NCBI GenBank assembly: GCA_947166955.1
Contig: CAMVGI010000061.1
Location: forward strand, 1-7,327
Direction of reading: 5' to 3'
Source: an uncultured Clostridia bacterium
GTDB taxonomy: Bacteria > Bacillota_A > Clostridia > Oscillospirales > Oscillospiraceae
DNA length: 7,327 bases
Of the stretch, positions 1 through 4,929 are shown piece after piece. The notes under the pieces were generated by a model that was given only the letters and a program-made list of their open reading frames with translations, did not search any database and was not told where the DNA came from. The position numbers and the translations under genes were made by a program. The first letter of the stretch is position 1; each line of letters opens with the position of its first letter.

Positions 1-698
1 AGCAGGGCATGACGGTCGGAGCTTCGCGCCTTCGTCTGTTTCAGCACCCATTGTCCACTTTTATCCTGAACTAAGGCCTTAGTAACCCAAACGCCCGTAT
101 CGGTCACGTCATCGTGGGTAAGGGCACATATCTCACTTCGGCGGAGCGAACCGAATGCCGCAAGGTATACAGGCAGCTCCATCTCCGTGCCCTTCACAGC
201 GGCGATAAGACGCGTTATTTCGCGCTTCGTCGGGGTGTGCCGCTTGGGCAGCCGCACCTCCGGCAGGCGGGCGGTAACGTCGCGTGGGTCTGCCCCGGCG
301 GCGACGAGCGCACAGCGGAGCAGTGAGTAGACGCTTTTTACCGTCTTCGGGGAGTGATTGCGCGCGTAATCGTTTACCCACCGTTGAATGTCGCGGGCGC
401 GAATGGTATCCACATTGCGCGCGAACAGCGGCGCGAACGCCTTGACCTTTTTGTTGTACTCGTTCACGGTTCCGGGCGAGAGTACCTGGTCTCGCTCATC
501 AATGTACTGCTCAAGTGCGCCCTTAACGGTAATCCGCTCCGGCTGGCGTTTCGCCTTGATGAGGCCCGCCTTGTATGCCACCGCTTGGGCGTACACCTTA
601 TCTCTATCGTAGTCTGTTATGCTATACTCCACGCCGCCAACGCGGACGCGGCAGTTGTATGCTCCAGATGGGAGCTTTTTTATTTTCGGTATTTTCAA
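1..698 (-). CDS. int: Tyrosine recombinase (phage integrase), N-terminal 232 residues; 3' end outside window
   Basis: Site-specific recombinase that would integrate and, with an excisionase, excise the phage genome. The leftward frame is open from a TTG at 698-696 to the window edge. The TTG is effectively forced: an in-frame TAA lies at 725-723, no ATG occurs before about residue 172, and GAGGTGA at 709-703 is a good ribosome binding site 4 bases away. Residues 9-30 (LPSGAYNCRVRVGG...) look like the AP2-type arm-binding domain, and about 55-130 is the SAM-like core-binding domain. The catalytic domain begins near 155 with box I FGSLRRSEICAL (catalytic Arg about R186) and the beta-hairpin lysine in KQTKARSS (about K223). 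The second Arg, the His/Trp and the nucleophilic Tyr would lie in the missing C-terminus. The attachment site would be expected beyond the left edge. Family call is sure; completeness cannot be judged. Confidence 0.95.
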   Translation of the reverse strand, partial: MKIPKIKKLPSGAYNCRVRVGGVEYSITDYDRDKVYAQAVAYKAGLIKAKRQPERITVKGALEQYIDERDQVLSPGTVNEYNKKVKAFAPLFARNVDTIRARDIQRWVNDYARNHSPKTVKSVYSLLRCALVAAGADPRDVTARLPEVRLPKRHTPTKREITRLIAAVKGTEMELPVYLAAFGSLRRSEICALTHDDVTDTGVWVTKALVQDKSGQWVLKQTKARSSDRHAL

Positions 699-702
699 AA
701 AA

Positions 703-709
703 TCACCTC
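703..709 (-). promoter_or_regulatory. Ribosome binding site fixing the TTG start of integrase
   Basis: On the minus strand GAGGTGA sits four T residues before the TTG codon. It is the only Shine-Dalgarno-like sequence between the upstream in-frame stop (725-723) and the coding region, so it supports the unusual TTG start. Confidence 0.8.
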
Positions 710-710
710 G

Positions 711-754
711 CTTAAAACTAACTTAAAACTATCTTAAAACTGTCTTAAAACTGT
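711..754. repeat. Four tandem 11-bp direct repeats, CTTAAAACTNN
   Basis: Units start at 711, 722, 733 and 744: CTTAAAACTAA, CTTAAAACTAT, CTTAAAACTGT, CTTAAAACTGT. The nine-base core is identical in all four and the period is close to one helical turn, so the copies face the same side of DNA. They fill the integrase leader immediately upstream of its ribosome binding site. Such phased repeats commonly bind a protein cooperatively (Int arm sites, Xis or a regulator). Which protein binds here is not visible from the sequence. Confidence 0.85.
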
Positions 755-773
755 CTACGGCGTGTGATATAAT
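745..773 (+). promoter_or_regulatory. Candidate rightward promoter with extended -10, opposing integrase
   Basis: TATAAT at 768-773 is a perfect -10 preceded by TGA (extended -10 TGnTATAAT). With a 17-bp spacer the -35 is TTAAAA at 745-750 (4 of 6 matches), which overlaps the last 11-bp repeat. Transcription would start near 780 and run to the right, opposite to both flanking genes, toward the hairpin at 816-839. AT-rich DNA produces such matches by chance, so this is a candidate only. Confidence 0.4.
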
Positions 774-803
774 AGATATGCATATATTGTGTTTTTACGT
801 CAA
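769..803 (-). promoter_or_regulatory. Candidate leftward promoter for integrase
   Basis: On the minus strand TTGACG (803-798) is a 5/6 match to the -35 box. The -10 is less clear: CATATC lies at 17 bp spacing and TATCTA at 19 bp, within an AT-rich stretch containing the palindrome ATATGCATAT (776-785). The position between the repressor gene end and the integrase repeats suits an integrase promoter. Confidence 0.4.
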
Positions 804-815
804 GTATCAAGCATT

Positions 816-839
816 GAGGGCGGCCTTCGGGTCGCCTTC
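816..839. terminator. Strong hairpin with UUCG loop after the repressor gene; possible terminator
   Basis: A 10-bp stem (GAGGGCGGCC with GGTCGCCTTC, including two G-U pairs on the plus-strand RNA) closes a TTCG tetraloop at 826-829. It begins six bases beyond the repressor stop codon (847-845), as expected for the 3' end of that leftward mRNA. No U-run follows on the minus strand. On the plus strand a weak U-tract (TTCTTTGCTT) does follow. It may therefore terminate rightward RNA, stabilise the repressor mRNA end, or both. Confidence 0.55.
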
Positions 840-844
840 TTTGC

Positions 845-1444
845 TTATACGTTATATTTCTGTCTGCACTCCACAACCACGCCGATGATCTCCACGGGGA
901 GCTTCCGCACGTCCTCGTCTGAGAAGACCAGCGGCTCATACGCCGGGTTATTTGGCAAGAGCATTATCCCGTGCTCAAGCCGCTTGAACCGCTTCACGGT
1001 CGCGTCGTCGCCGTTTACGAGCGCGATTACCACATTTCCGCTTTCAGCGGTGCTTTGTTTTCGTACAATCAAAACATCCCCATCATATATACGCGGCTCC
1101 ATCGAGTCGCCTTTTACTTTCAGCGCAAAGTACTCGCCGCGCTTTGCCTGCTCTGCGGGTATCTCCTCCCAGTCCAAAACCTCCTCGATAGCCTCAAACG
1201 GTATGCCTGCCGGGACTCGCCCAAGGACAGGGATGCGGACGGCCTTTGACGCGGCAACGTCCGACTGCCCGAGCAGGTATTCCACCGACACGCCGAAAAA
1301 GTCGGCAAGTGCGGCGGCTGTATCGAGCGTGGGATATCCGCCCCTTTCCCATTTGCTGACGGCGGACTGGTCAACGTGTAATGCTTTTGCAAGCACAGCC
1401 TGGGAGATGCCTTTCTGTTTCCTCAGTTGCTTCACTCTATTCAT
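845..1444 (-). CDS. CI/LexA-like phage repressor: XRE helix-turn-helix plus S24 autocleaving peptidase domain
   Basis: Lysogeny repressor of 199 residues. The N-terminal XRE domain spans about residues 3-58 (ISQAVLAKALHVDQSAVSKWERG holds the helix-turn-helix). The C-terminal S24 domain spans about 70-195. The self-cleavage site is the Ala79-Gly80 bond in GRVPAG, the nucleophile is Ser114 in KGDSMEP, and the general base is Lys151 in ATVKRF; all key parts are present, so RecA-stimulated autocleavage on DNA damage is expected from the family. The ATG at 1444-1442 has GGAGGG at 1456-1451. It diverges from the Cro-like gene across a promoter region, the standard CI/Cro switch. An S24-type regulator of metalloprotease-independent type is assigned because no ImmA-like gene is seen in the window. 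Host LexA is unlikely given integrase and Cro neighbours. Confidence 0.93.
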   Translation of the reverse strand: MNRVKQLRKQKGISQAVLAKALHVDQSAVSKWERGGYPTLDTAAALADFFGVSVEYLLGQSDVAASKAVRIPVLGRVPAGIPFEAIEEVLDWEEIPAEQAKRGEYFALKVKGDSMEPRIYDGDVLIVRKQSTAESGNVVIALVNGDDATVKRFKRLEHGIMLLPNNPAYEPLVFSDEDVRKLPVEIIGVVVECRQKYNV

Positions 1445-1461
1445 TTTAATCCCTCCATTTC

Positions 1462-1482
1462 ATTATGATTATTTTTCATAAT
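1462..1482. promoter_or_regulatory. Operator-like inverted repeat overlapping the repressor promoter
   Basis: Perfect 7-bp arms ATTATGA (1462-1468) and TCATAAT (1476-1482) are separated by 7 bp. It covers the -10 and spacer of the leftward promoter. A related half-site TATGAAAAA (1506-1514) is the reverse complement of TTTTTCATA (1472-1480). This suits binding by a dimeric XRE repressor, but AT-rich sequence gives such symmetry easily. Confidence 0.45.
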
Positions 1483-1490
1483 AAAATCAA
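1462..1490 (-). promoter_or_regulatory. Leftward repressor promoter (PRM-like)
   Basis: On the minus strand TTGATT (1490-1485) and CATAAT (1467-1462, 5/6 match) are separated by exactly 17 bp. Transcription would start at about 1455, inside or just before the GGAGGG ribosome binding site, giving a very short or nearly absent leader, as in several phage repressor-maintenance promoters. The -10 lies in the inverted repeat 1462-1482, so binding there could control it. Confidence 0.55.
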
Positions 1491-1519
1491 TAAAAATATA
1501 AAAAATATGAAAAACGCGC

Positions 1520-1548
1520 TTGACAAAGGTCTGTTTCGGTAGTAAAAT
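1520..1548 (+). promoter_or_regulatory. Rightward early promoter (PR-like)
   Basis: TTGACA (1520-1525, perfect) and TAAAAT (1543-1548, 5/6) are 17 bp apart, the best promoter in the window. It points at the Cro-like gene and the whole rightward operon. The start site would be near 1555, leaving a leader of about 137 bases before the ATG at 1692. Confidence 0.8.
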
Positions 1549-1596
1549 ATGACCATGAGGAATAAAAAAGCATAACAAAAGCGGCAAAATAGGCGC

Positions 1597-1630
1597 AATT
1601 TTTATGCTACCCTACGGGTAGATAAAAATT
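1597..1630 (+). promoter_or_regulatory. Long hairpin in the leader of the rightward transcript
   Basis: Arms 1597-1612 and 1616-1630 form a 15-bp stem (AATTTTTAT, then CTACCC paired with GGGTAG, then ATAAAAATT) with one bulged G at 1606 and the three-base loop TAC at 1613-1615. It sits between the early promoter and the first gene. No U-run follows, so it is not a standard terminator. It could be an operator palindrome, an mRNA-stability element or an antiterminator/attenuator. Confidence 0.55.
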
Positions 1631-1636
1631 CGTATC

Positions 1637-1649
1637 TGTCATATTGACA
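1637..1649. promoter_or_regulatory. Operator-like palindrome TGTCATATTGACA
   Basis: Perfect 5-bp arms TGTCA/TGACA flank TAT. It lies about 90 bp downstream of the rightward start site and 43 bp before the Cro-like ATG. GC-balanced symmetric arms of this size are typical of XRE-family operator sites. No exact second copy was seen, although a half-site TGTC occurs at 1660-1663, so it is a candidate only. Confidence 0.45.
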
Positions 1650-1691
1650 CATCCGAATAATGTCTTCACAGAACAACGAAGGAGGGATGAG

Positions 1692-1883
1692 ATGGACGCA
1701 ATCAAAAACAGACGGCAGGAGTTGAACATGACGCAGGCAGAGCTTGCGAAGAAGCTGGGCGTAACGCAGTCAGTTGTTGCTAAATGGGAGACCAACACCT
1801 GTTGCCCCAAATCTGCGCGGCTTAAAGACGTAGCAGACGCGCTGGGCTGCACCGTGGACGATTTGCTGAGAAAGGAGGAGTGA
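1692..1883 (+). CDS. Cro-like XRE-family helix-turn-helix regulator
   Basis: A 63-residue protein that is a single XRE domain: MTQAELAKKLGVTQSVVAKWE (about residues 13-33) is the helix-turn-helix, and VADALGCTVDDLL is the typical closing helix. First gene of the rightward operon, divergent from the S24 repressor, hence Cro-like: expected to bind the shared operators and repress lysogeny transcription. The frame is open upstream to a TTG at 1644, but ATG 1692 is chosen because GGAGGG lies at 1681-1686 and the family begins here. ATG 1687 is out of frame. The gene ends with AAGGAGGAGTGA, which serves as ribosome binding site for the next gene. Confidence 0.9.
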   Translation: MDAIKNRRQELNMTQAELAKKLGVTQSVVAKWETNTCCPKSARLKDVADALGCTVDDLLRKEE

Positions 1884-1885
1884 GT

Positions 1886-2113
1886 ATGCCAGCGAGACGT
1901 ATTCCTCAGGGAGAGCGCGAGATCAGCGAAGACCTTTATAGCCGCTTCGGGGGATATTTAACGTGCACGGACGTGACCCAGGCTTTAGGCGTAAGCCGTG
2001 ACAAAGCAAAGCAGTGGCTTGCGGACGTGCCGCCTACGAAGATAAACGAGCGGTACAAATGGTCGGCGCGGGAGGTCGCAAAGAAGCTGTGGCGAGACAC
2101 GGAGGCATCATGA
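1886..2113 (+). CDS. Small winged-helix/excisionase-like DNA-binding protein
   Basis: A 75-residue protein. Residues about 20-65 read YLTCTDVTQALGVSRDKAKQ, then W, a loop with basic residues and KWSAREVAKKLW. This pattern (helix, turn, recognition helix, wing, then a short aromatic-rich helix) is that of MerR/AlpA/Xis-like small DNA-binding proteins. Plausible jobs are excisionase partner of the leftward integrase or an early regulator; the sequence does not decide between them. ATG 1886 is preferred over the in-frame GTG 1880 because AAGGAGG (1872-1878) is correctly spaced from the ATG. It lies 2 bp after the Cro-like gene and its TGA overlaps the next ATG (ATGA at 2110-2113). Confidence 0.75.
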   Translation: MPARRIPQGEREISEDLYSRFGGYLTCTDVTQALGVSRDKAKQWLADVPPTKINERYKWSAREVAKKLWRDTEAS

Positions 2114-2295
2114 GGGTCGAGCAGAGCATTCGCGCCCTCGATACGCGGCGCGACGTGATTATCCGCGATACCCAAAACCGAGTGCTGTACCGGGGCACGA
2201 TAGGCAACATACCGCTGAGACTGCTTCTAAAGCGGCTGTATGACAAGTACGAGGTGCGCGGGAAATCAGTGATTACAATTTATAAGGAGGATTAA
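2110..2295 (+). CDS. Small phage protein of unknown function (61 aa)
   Basis: Not recognised with certainty. It starts at the ATGA overlap with the preceding gene, with GGAGG at 2101-2105. The pattern DTRRDVIIRDTQNRVLYRGT, followed by a helix IPLRLLLKRLYDKYEVRG and a C-terminal strand SVITIYKED, predicts a small alpha/beta fold. The wording (a value, a 'downgraded' modified residue pair, a short helix, then a strand) resembles common short proteins of Firmicutes phages encoded near the regulators, for which no function is known to me. Translational coupling to both neighbours supports expression. The frame is open upstream to 2014, but that part overlaps the preceding gene and lacks a ribosome binding site. 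Confidence 0.75.
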   Translation: MRVEQSIRALDTRRDVIIRDTQNRVLYRGTIGNIPLRLLLKRLYDKYEVRGKSVITIYKED

Positions 2296-2298
2296 AAA

Positions 2299-2604
2299 AT
2301 GAATATGTACTACACGCTTCACTTCTGCGGTACGTGCGGGGCGGAGGTTCATCTTGACGACGGGGCGCAGATTTGCCCCTATTGCGGAGGCGAACTTTAC
2401 CGCGCTCGGAGCGGACGCAGAAAGACTGTGGCTGTATGCAAGACGGCGGCTAAGATTTTAGTCGGCATCGGCTTGCCGTCGCTAATGGCGGCGATACTGC
2501 TCGGCTCGGCAGGGCTGTGGTGGTTCTCGGTGCTGTCGTTTGTGCTGGCAGCATTTACCGCGCTAAATGGGCGCGTGGAAAATAAAAAAATTATCAGGAG
2601 GTAA
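2299..2604 (+). CDS. Zinc-ribbon protein with two membrane helices
   Basis: A 101-residue protein. Cys10-x2-Cys13 and Cys26-x2-Cys29 (FCGTCG and CPYCGG) form a zinc ribbon in the first 30 residues. A basic segment (RARSGRRK, 35-42) follows, then two hydrophobic helices at about 51-70 and 73-90 and a basic tail (KKIIRR). The positive-inside rule places both ends in the cytoplasm as a helical hairpin. AAGGAGG at 2284-2290 supports ATG 2299; ATG 2305 is an alternative. Its function is unknown. A membrane protein expressed with the lysogeny regulators could act in superinfection exclusion or host-membrane signalling, but that is inference. Three bases separate it from the previous stop, and its own stop lies within the next gene's ribosome binding region. 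Confidence 0.8.
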   Translation: MNMYYTLHFCGTCGAEVHLDDGAQICPYCGGELYRARSGRRKTVAVCKTAAKILVGIGLPSLMAAILLGSAGLWWFSVLSFVLAAFTALNGRVENKKIIRR

Positions 2605-2606
2605 AA

Positions 2607-3224
2607 ATGGAAACTTATTATCGAATGAAACCCGATGTGCTGTCGAAACTTTTAGCCGAGAATGACATTACACAGACGGATTTTGCTGATTTGGTTGACA
2701 TCCCGCAGCCGATGTTGTCGCTTTACGGCAGAGGCAAGATAAACGTGCCGGAATCGCGCGCCAAAAAGATAGCAGAGGAGTTCGACTTGCGCATAGAGGA
2801 CATCGCCGACGCAGTCGAGCGCAAACGCGAGAGAGCGCCGCGTGGCTCCGCATTTGTGCTGTTGCCGGGGTTGCGGCGGTGCAGGCTTAACGCGGGACTC
2901 TCGCAAACGGAGCTTGCCGATAAGGCGGGGGTGGCCCGTACAAGCATCGGGGCATGGGAGACTCGCGGCGGCCGTGCCACGAGAGTTAACGCGCATCGCC
3001 TGTGCAAGGCTCTCGGCGTACAGCTTAACGATCTTACTCGCGCCGACGAAAAGGGAGCGGAGCCGCATACGGAGGAGCCGACCCCGGCAAATATGTCGCT
3101 GAGCGAATTGGCCTCCGCCCTTGTGGACGCAGTTGCGACGGTGCGGGTCGAAAACGAGCGGCTCAAGGCAACGCAGAAGAAGTGGGAAGAAGCATTCAAG
3201 GTGCTGGGGCTGGCACCGATGTAA
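2607..3224 (+). CDS. Tandem double XRE helix-turn-helix regulator with C-terminal coiled coil
   Basis: A 205-residue protein with two XRE domains in one chain. The first is about residues 10-68 (ITQTDFADLVDIPQPMLSLY as helix-turn-helix, ending FDLRIEDI). The second is about 88-146 (LSQTELADKAGVARTSIGAW, ending LGVQLNDLTR). A charged Pro/Glu linker (147-161) precedes a helix 163-195 rich in Leu, Val, Glu and Arg that is probably a coiled coil for dimer formation. The two domains differ clearly, so this is not a recent duplication. Expected role: sequence-specific DNA binding, possibly a second repressor or an early-to-replication switch; the target is unknown. AGGAGG at 2596-2601 is 5 bases before ATG 2607 and touches the preceding stop. 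Confidence 0.85.
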   Translation: METYYRMKPDVLSKLLAENDITQTDFADLVDIPQPMLSLYGRGKINVPESRAKKIAEEFDLRIEDIADAVERKRERAPRGSAFVLLPGLRRCRLNAGLSQTELADKAGVARTSIGAWETRGGRATRVNAHRLCKALGVQLNDLTRADEKGAEPHTEEPTPANMSLSELASALVDAVATVRVENERLKATQKKWEEAFKVLGLAPM

Positions 3225-3243
3225 TAATAACAGGAGGGCAAAA

Positions 3244-3558
3244 ATGAGTACGTTTTATTTTACTTATGAGGGGGTCGGCTTCCTGCCAAAGCTTGGGGAC
3301 CCTCCCTACAGACAGCCATATAAAGGCGGCTGGACGGAAGTAGAGGCTCCCAGCGCGATCTCTGCTCATGGCATATACCTCGACGTACACCCGCAAGCGC
3401 GTGGGCGCGAGTGCTATTGGTTCTACAACAGAGTGTTTGACGAGGACGAATTCCGCAAGTGTGGTTTTGCTGAAACAGGCATAAACGGCTACAAGTGCGT
3501 GGAGCGCATCACGGTCAACAGGGAAATTGTAGAGAGGGGGGCTATCAATGTCGAGTAA
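3244..3558 (+). CDS. Hypothetical phage protein (104 aa)
   Basis: Not recognised. ATG 3244 follows CAGGAGGGCAAAA (ribosome binding site AGGAGGG, 3232-3238). The frame is open upstream to 3121 but that part lies inside the double-XRE gene. The protein is rich in aromatic residues and Gly (FYFTYEGVGFLP, GIYLDVHPQARGRECYWFYN) and probably beta-rich; it has no membrane segment and only three scattered Cys, so no clear zinc motif. Overall composition is near neutral. It overlaps the next gene by 11 bp, which implies translational coupling to that small basic protein. Confidence 0.7.
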   Translation: MSTFYFTYEGVGFLPKLGDPPYRQPYKGGWTEVEAPSAISAHGIYLDVHPQARGRECYWFYNRVFDEDEFRKCGFAETGINGYKCVERITVNREIVERGAINVE

Positions 3559-3751
3559 GGCATACTGCTTTTACACTCCGCACTTCGGGGCCTTCTGGCA
3601 GCGCGGCGCAAACGCAATCCGGGTGCGCCGGTTTTTAACCAAGGCTGGTATTAGTTGCCCGTACAGAAGAGAAAGAGCCGCCCGCGCTGGCACGCGGACG
3701 ACTCGGTGGGATAAATCCTTTGAAGATATTATAGCGGAAGGGAGAGCATAA
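3548..3751 (+). CDS. Small basic hypothetical protein (67 aa)
   Basis: Not recognised. ATG 3548 overlaps the end of the preceding gene by 11 bp and has GAGAGGGGGG (3532-3541) as ribosome binding site. The protein is strongly basic, with Arg clusters (IRVRRFLTKAG, YRRERAARAGTRTTRW), and has an aromatic N-terminus (YCFYTPHFGAFW). The composition suggests nucleic-acid binding, but no known motif is visible. A short acidic tail (FEDIIAEGRA) ends 4 bp before the Gp157 gene. The codon pattern, coupling and ribosome binding site support a real gene more than its length does. Confidence 0.65.
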   Translation: MSSKAYCFYTPHFGAFWQRGANAIRVRRFLTKAGISCPYRRERAARAGTRTTRWDKSFEDIIAEGRA

Positions 3752-3755
3752 GTCA

Positions 3756-4226
3756 ATGACGATATATGAAATAGACGACGCGATCCGCGCCCTTGTGGAT
3801 GAGGACGGCGAGATAGGCGACTACGAGGCGTTTGAGGCTCTACAGATGGAGCGCGACGCCAAAATCGAGAACACCGGTTTGTGGATAAAAGAGTTGCTTG
3901 CCGAGGCGGACGCTATTAAAAAGGAACGCGACGCGCTCAAGGAGCGCGAGGACGCGGCGAAGCGCAAGGCCGAACGCCTGAAGGAACTGCTCGGTTACGC
4001 TCTCGGCGGCGAGAAGTTCAAGACGGCGCGGCTTGCAATAAGCTGGCGCGAAAGCGAGGCGGTCGAGATTACGCCGGAGTGCGACGCGTGGTGCAGGGAG
4101 CACGGCGAGTATCTCCGCGAAAAGCCGCCCGAGATTGATAAGGCGGCGATAAAGAACGCACTCAAGCAGGGCGGAGTGGTCTTCGGTGCGTCGCTCGTGA
4201 AGCGGCAGAACATACAGATTAAGTAG
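3756..4226 (+). CDS. Siphovirus Gp157 family protein
   Basis: A 156-residue protein matching the Sipho_Gp157 family in plan. The N-terminus is MTIYEIDDAIRALVDEDGEI. A long charged coiled coil at about 28-77 (LLAEADAIKKERDALKERED) follows, and then the diagnostic C-terminal half: KFKTARLAISWRESEAVEI with a closing EIDKAAIKNALKQGG and GASLVKRQNIQIK. Family members were linked to phage resistance in Streptococcus thermophilus and are usually encoded beside recombination genes; the molecular role is not established. It precedes a putative annealing protein by 13 bp, which fits that context. ATG 3756 has a purine-rich GGAAGGGAGAG at 3736-3746. Confidence 0.9.
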   Translation: MTIYEIDDAIRALVDEDGEIGDYEAFEALQMERDAKIENTGLWIKELLAEADAIKKERDALKEREDAAKRKAERLKELLGYALGGEKFKTARLAISWRESEAVEITPECDAWCREHGEYLREKPPEIDKAAIKNALKQGGVVFGASLVKRQNIQIK

Positions 4227-4239
4227 GGAGGGAATAGAG

Positions 4240-4929
4240 ATGGCTTTTAATCCGAGAGAACATCTTATGGACCTTAAAGGCAAAGAGTACTTGAAGGTCA
4301 TGTGGCGACTGGTGTGGTTCCGCGAGGAGAAGCCGCTGTGGAGCATCAACACACAGCTTATTGAGCGGGAAGAGGGTTTCGCCCTCTTCCGCGCAAGTAT
4401 CGCAGACGAGGACGGCGATGTAAAGGCCACGGCGTTCGGCAGCGAAACGGCGAAGGACTTCCGCGACTACATCGAGAAAGCCGAGACCAAGGCGGTCGGC
4501 AGGGCATTAGCAATGCTGGGCTACGGGACACAGTTCACGGCAACGGAGCTTGACGAGGGAGAGCGCATCGTTGACTCGCCGTTCGCAAAGCCTAAGGCAA
4601 AGCCTGCGGCAAAGGCGAAGAAGGCGGTCAAAGAGGAAGAGCCGCCTCTGCCCCCGCTGCCGGAGCCGTATGACGAGGACGCGCCGCCCGAACAGATTCC
4701 GCTTCCGTTTGAGGACGGCACGGCTGTTTACTGCGCTGACTGCAAGCGCGAGATAACACCGGCGGACACCTCGAAGTTCCGCCCCAAGGGCAGCGAGACG
4801 TGGGTTCCGCTCCCACTGGAAAAGCACATCGCTCTGACCCGTATCCGCTTCGGTCAGCCCCTGTGCCGGAAGTGCGCAGAGGATCGCCAGCACGTTACTG
4901 AGCTTAAAGCTCAGAAGGTAGGAAAATGA
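4240..4929 (+). CDS. Putative Rad52/Sak-like single-strand annealing protein with C-terminal zinc motif
   Basis: A 229-residue protein. The core at about residues 15-105 has YLKVMWRLVWFREEKPLW, two strands (SINTQLIEREEGFALFRASI), then DYIEKAETKAVGRALAMLGY. Strand pairs followed by a basic helix of the type E-T-K-A-x-G-R-A-L are the layout of Rad52/Erf/Sak-type annealing proteins, where the helix packs on the DNA groove. This assignment is by pattern memory, not alignment. A Lys/Ala and Pro/Glu linker (115-155) leads to Cys165-x2-Cys168 and Cys209-x2-Cys212, a probable zinc-binding end. Position after Gp157 and before a replication protein agrees with a recombination role. GGGAGGGA (4227-4233) precedes ATG 4240; the TGA overlaps the next ATG (ATGA). 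Confidence 0.6.
   Translation: MAFNPREHLMDLKGKEYLKVMWRLVWFREEKPLWSINTQLIEREEGFALFRASIADEDGDVKATAFGSETAKDFRDYIEKAETKAVGRALAMLGYGTQFTATELDEGERIVDSPFAKPKAKPAAKAKKAVKEEEPPLPPLPEPYDEDAPPEQIPLPFEDGTAVYCADCKREITPADTSKFRPKGSETWVPLPLEKHIALTRIRFGQPLCRKCAEDRQHVTELKAQKVGK

Noticed and set aside
354..737. Rightward open frame of 127 codons
   Set aside because: It is antisense to the integrase, whose leftward frame shows arm-binding and catalytic motifs; no good ribosome binding site.
789..1481. Rightward open frame of 230 codons
   Set aside because: Lies opposite the S24 repressor, which has all diagnostic residues; Ser/Thr/Pro-rich composition is typical of a shadow frame.
1555..1575. Leaderless six-residue peptide (ATG to TAA) at the predicted early start site
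   Set aside because: Too short and start-site position is only predicted; no ribosome binding site.
1597..1630. Rho-independent terminator
   Set aside because: Neither strand has a U-run after the GC part of the stem, so it is listed only as a leader hairpin.
1644..1691. N-terminal extension of the Cro-like protein from TTG 1644
   Set aside because: The extension would run through the palindrome and lacks a ribosome binding site, while ATG 1692 has GGAGGG at the right distance.
2723..3241. Leftward open frame of 172 codons
   Set aside because: Antisense to the double-XRE gene; low-complexity Ser/Arg composition and no ribosome binding site.
3840..4430. Leftward open frame of 196 codons
   Set aside because: Spans parts of the Gp157 and annealing-protein genes on the other strand and shows no motif.
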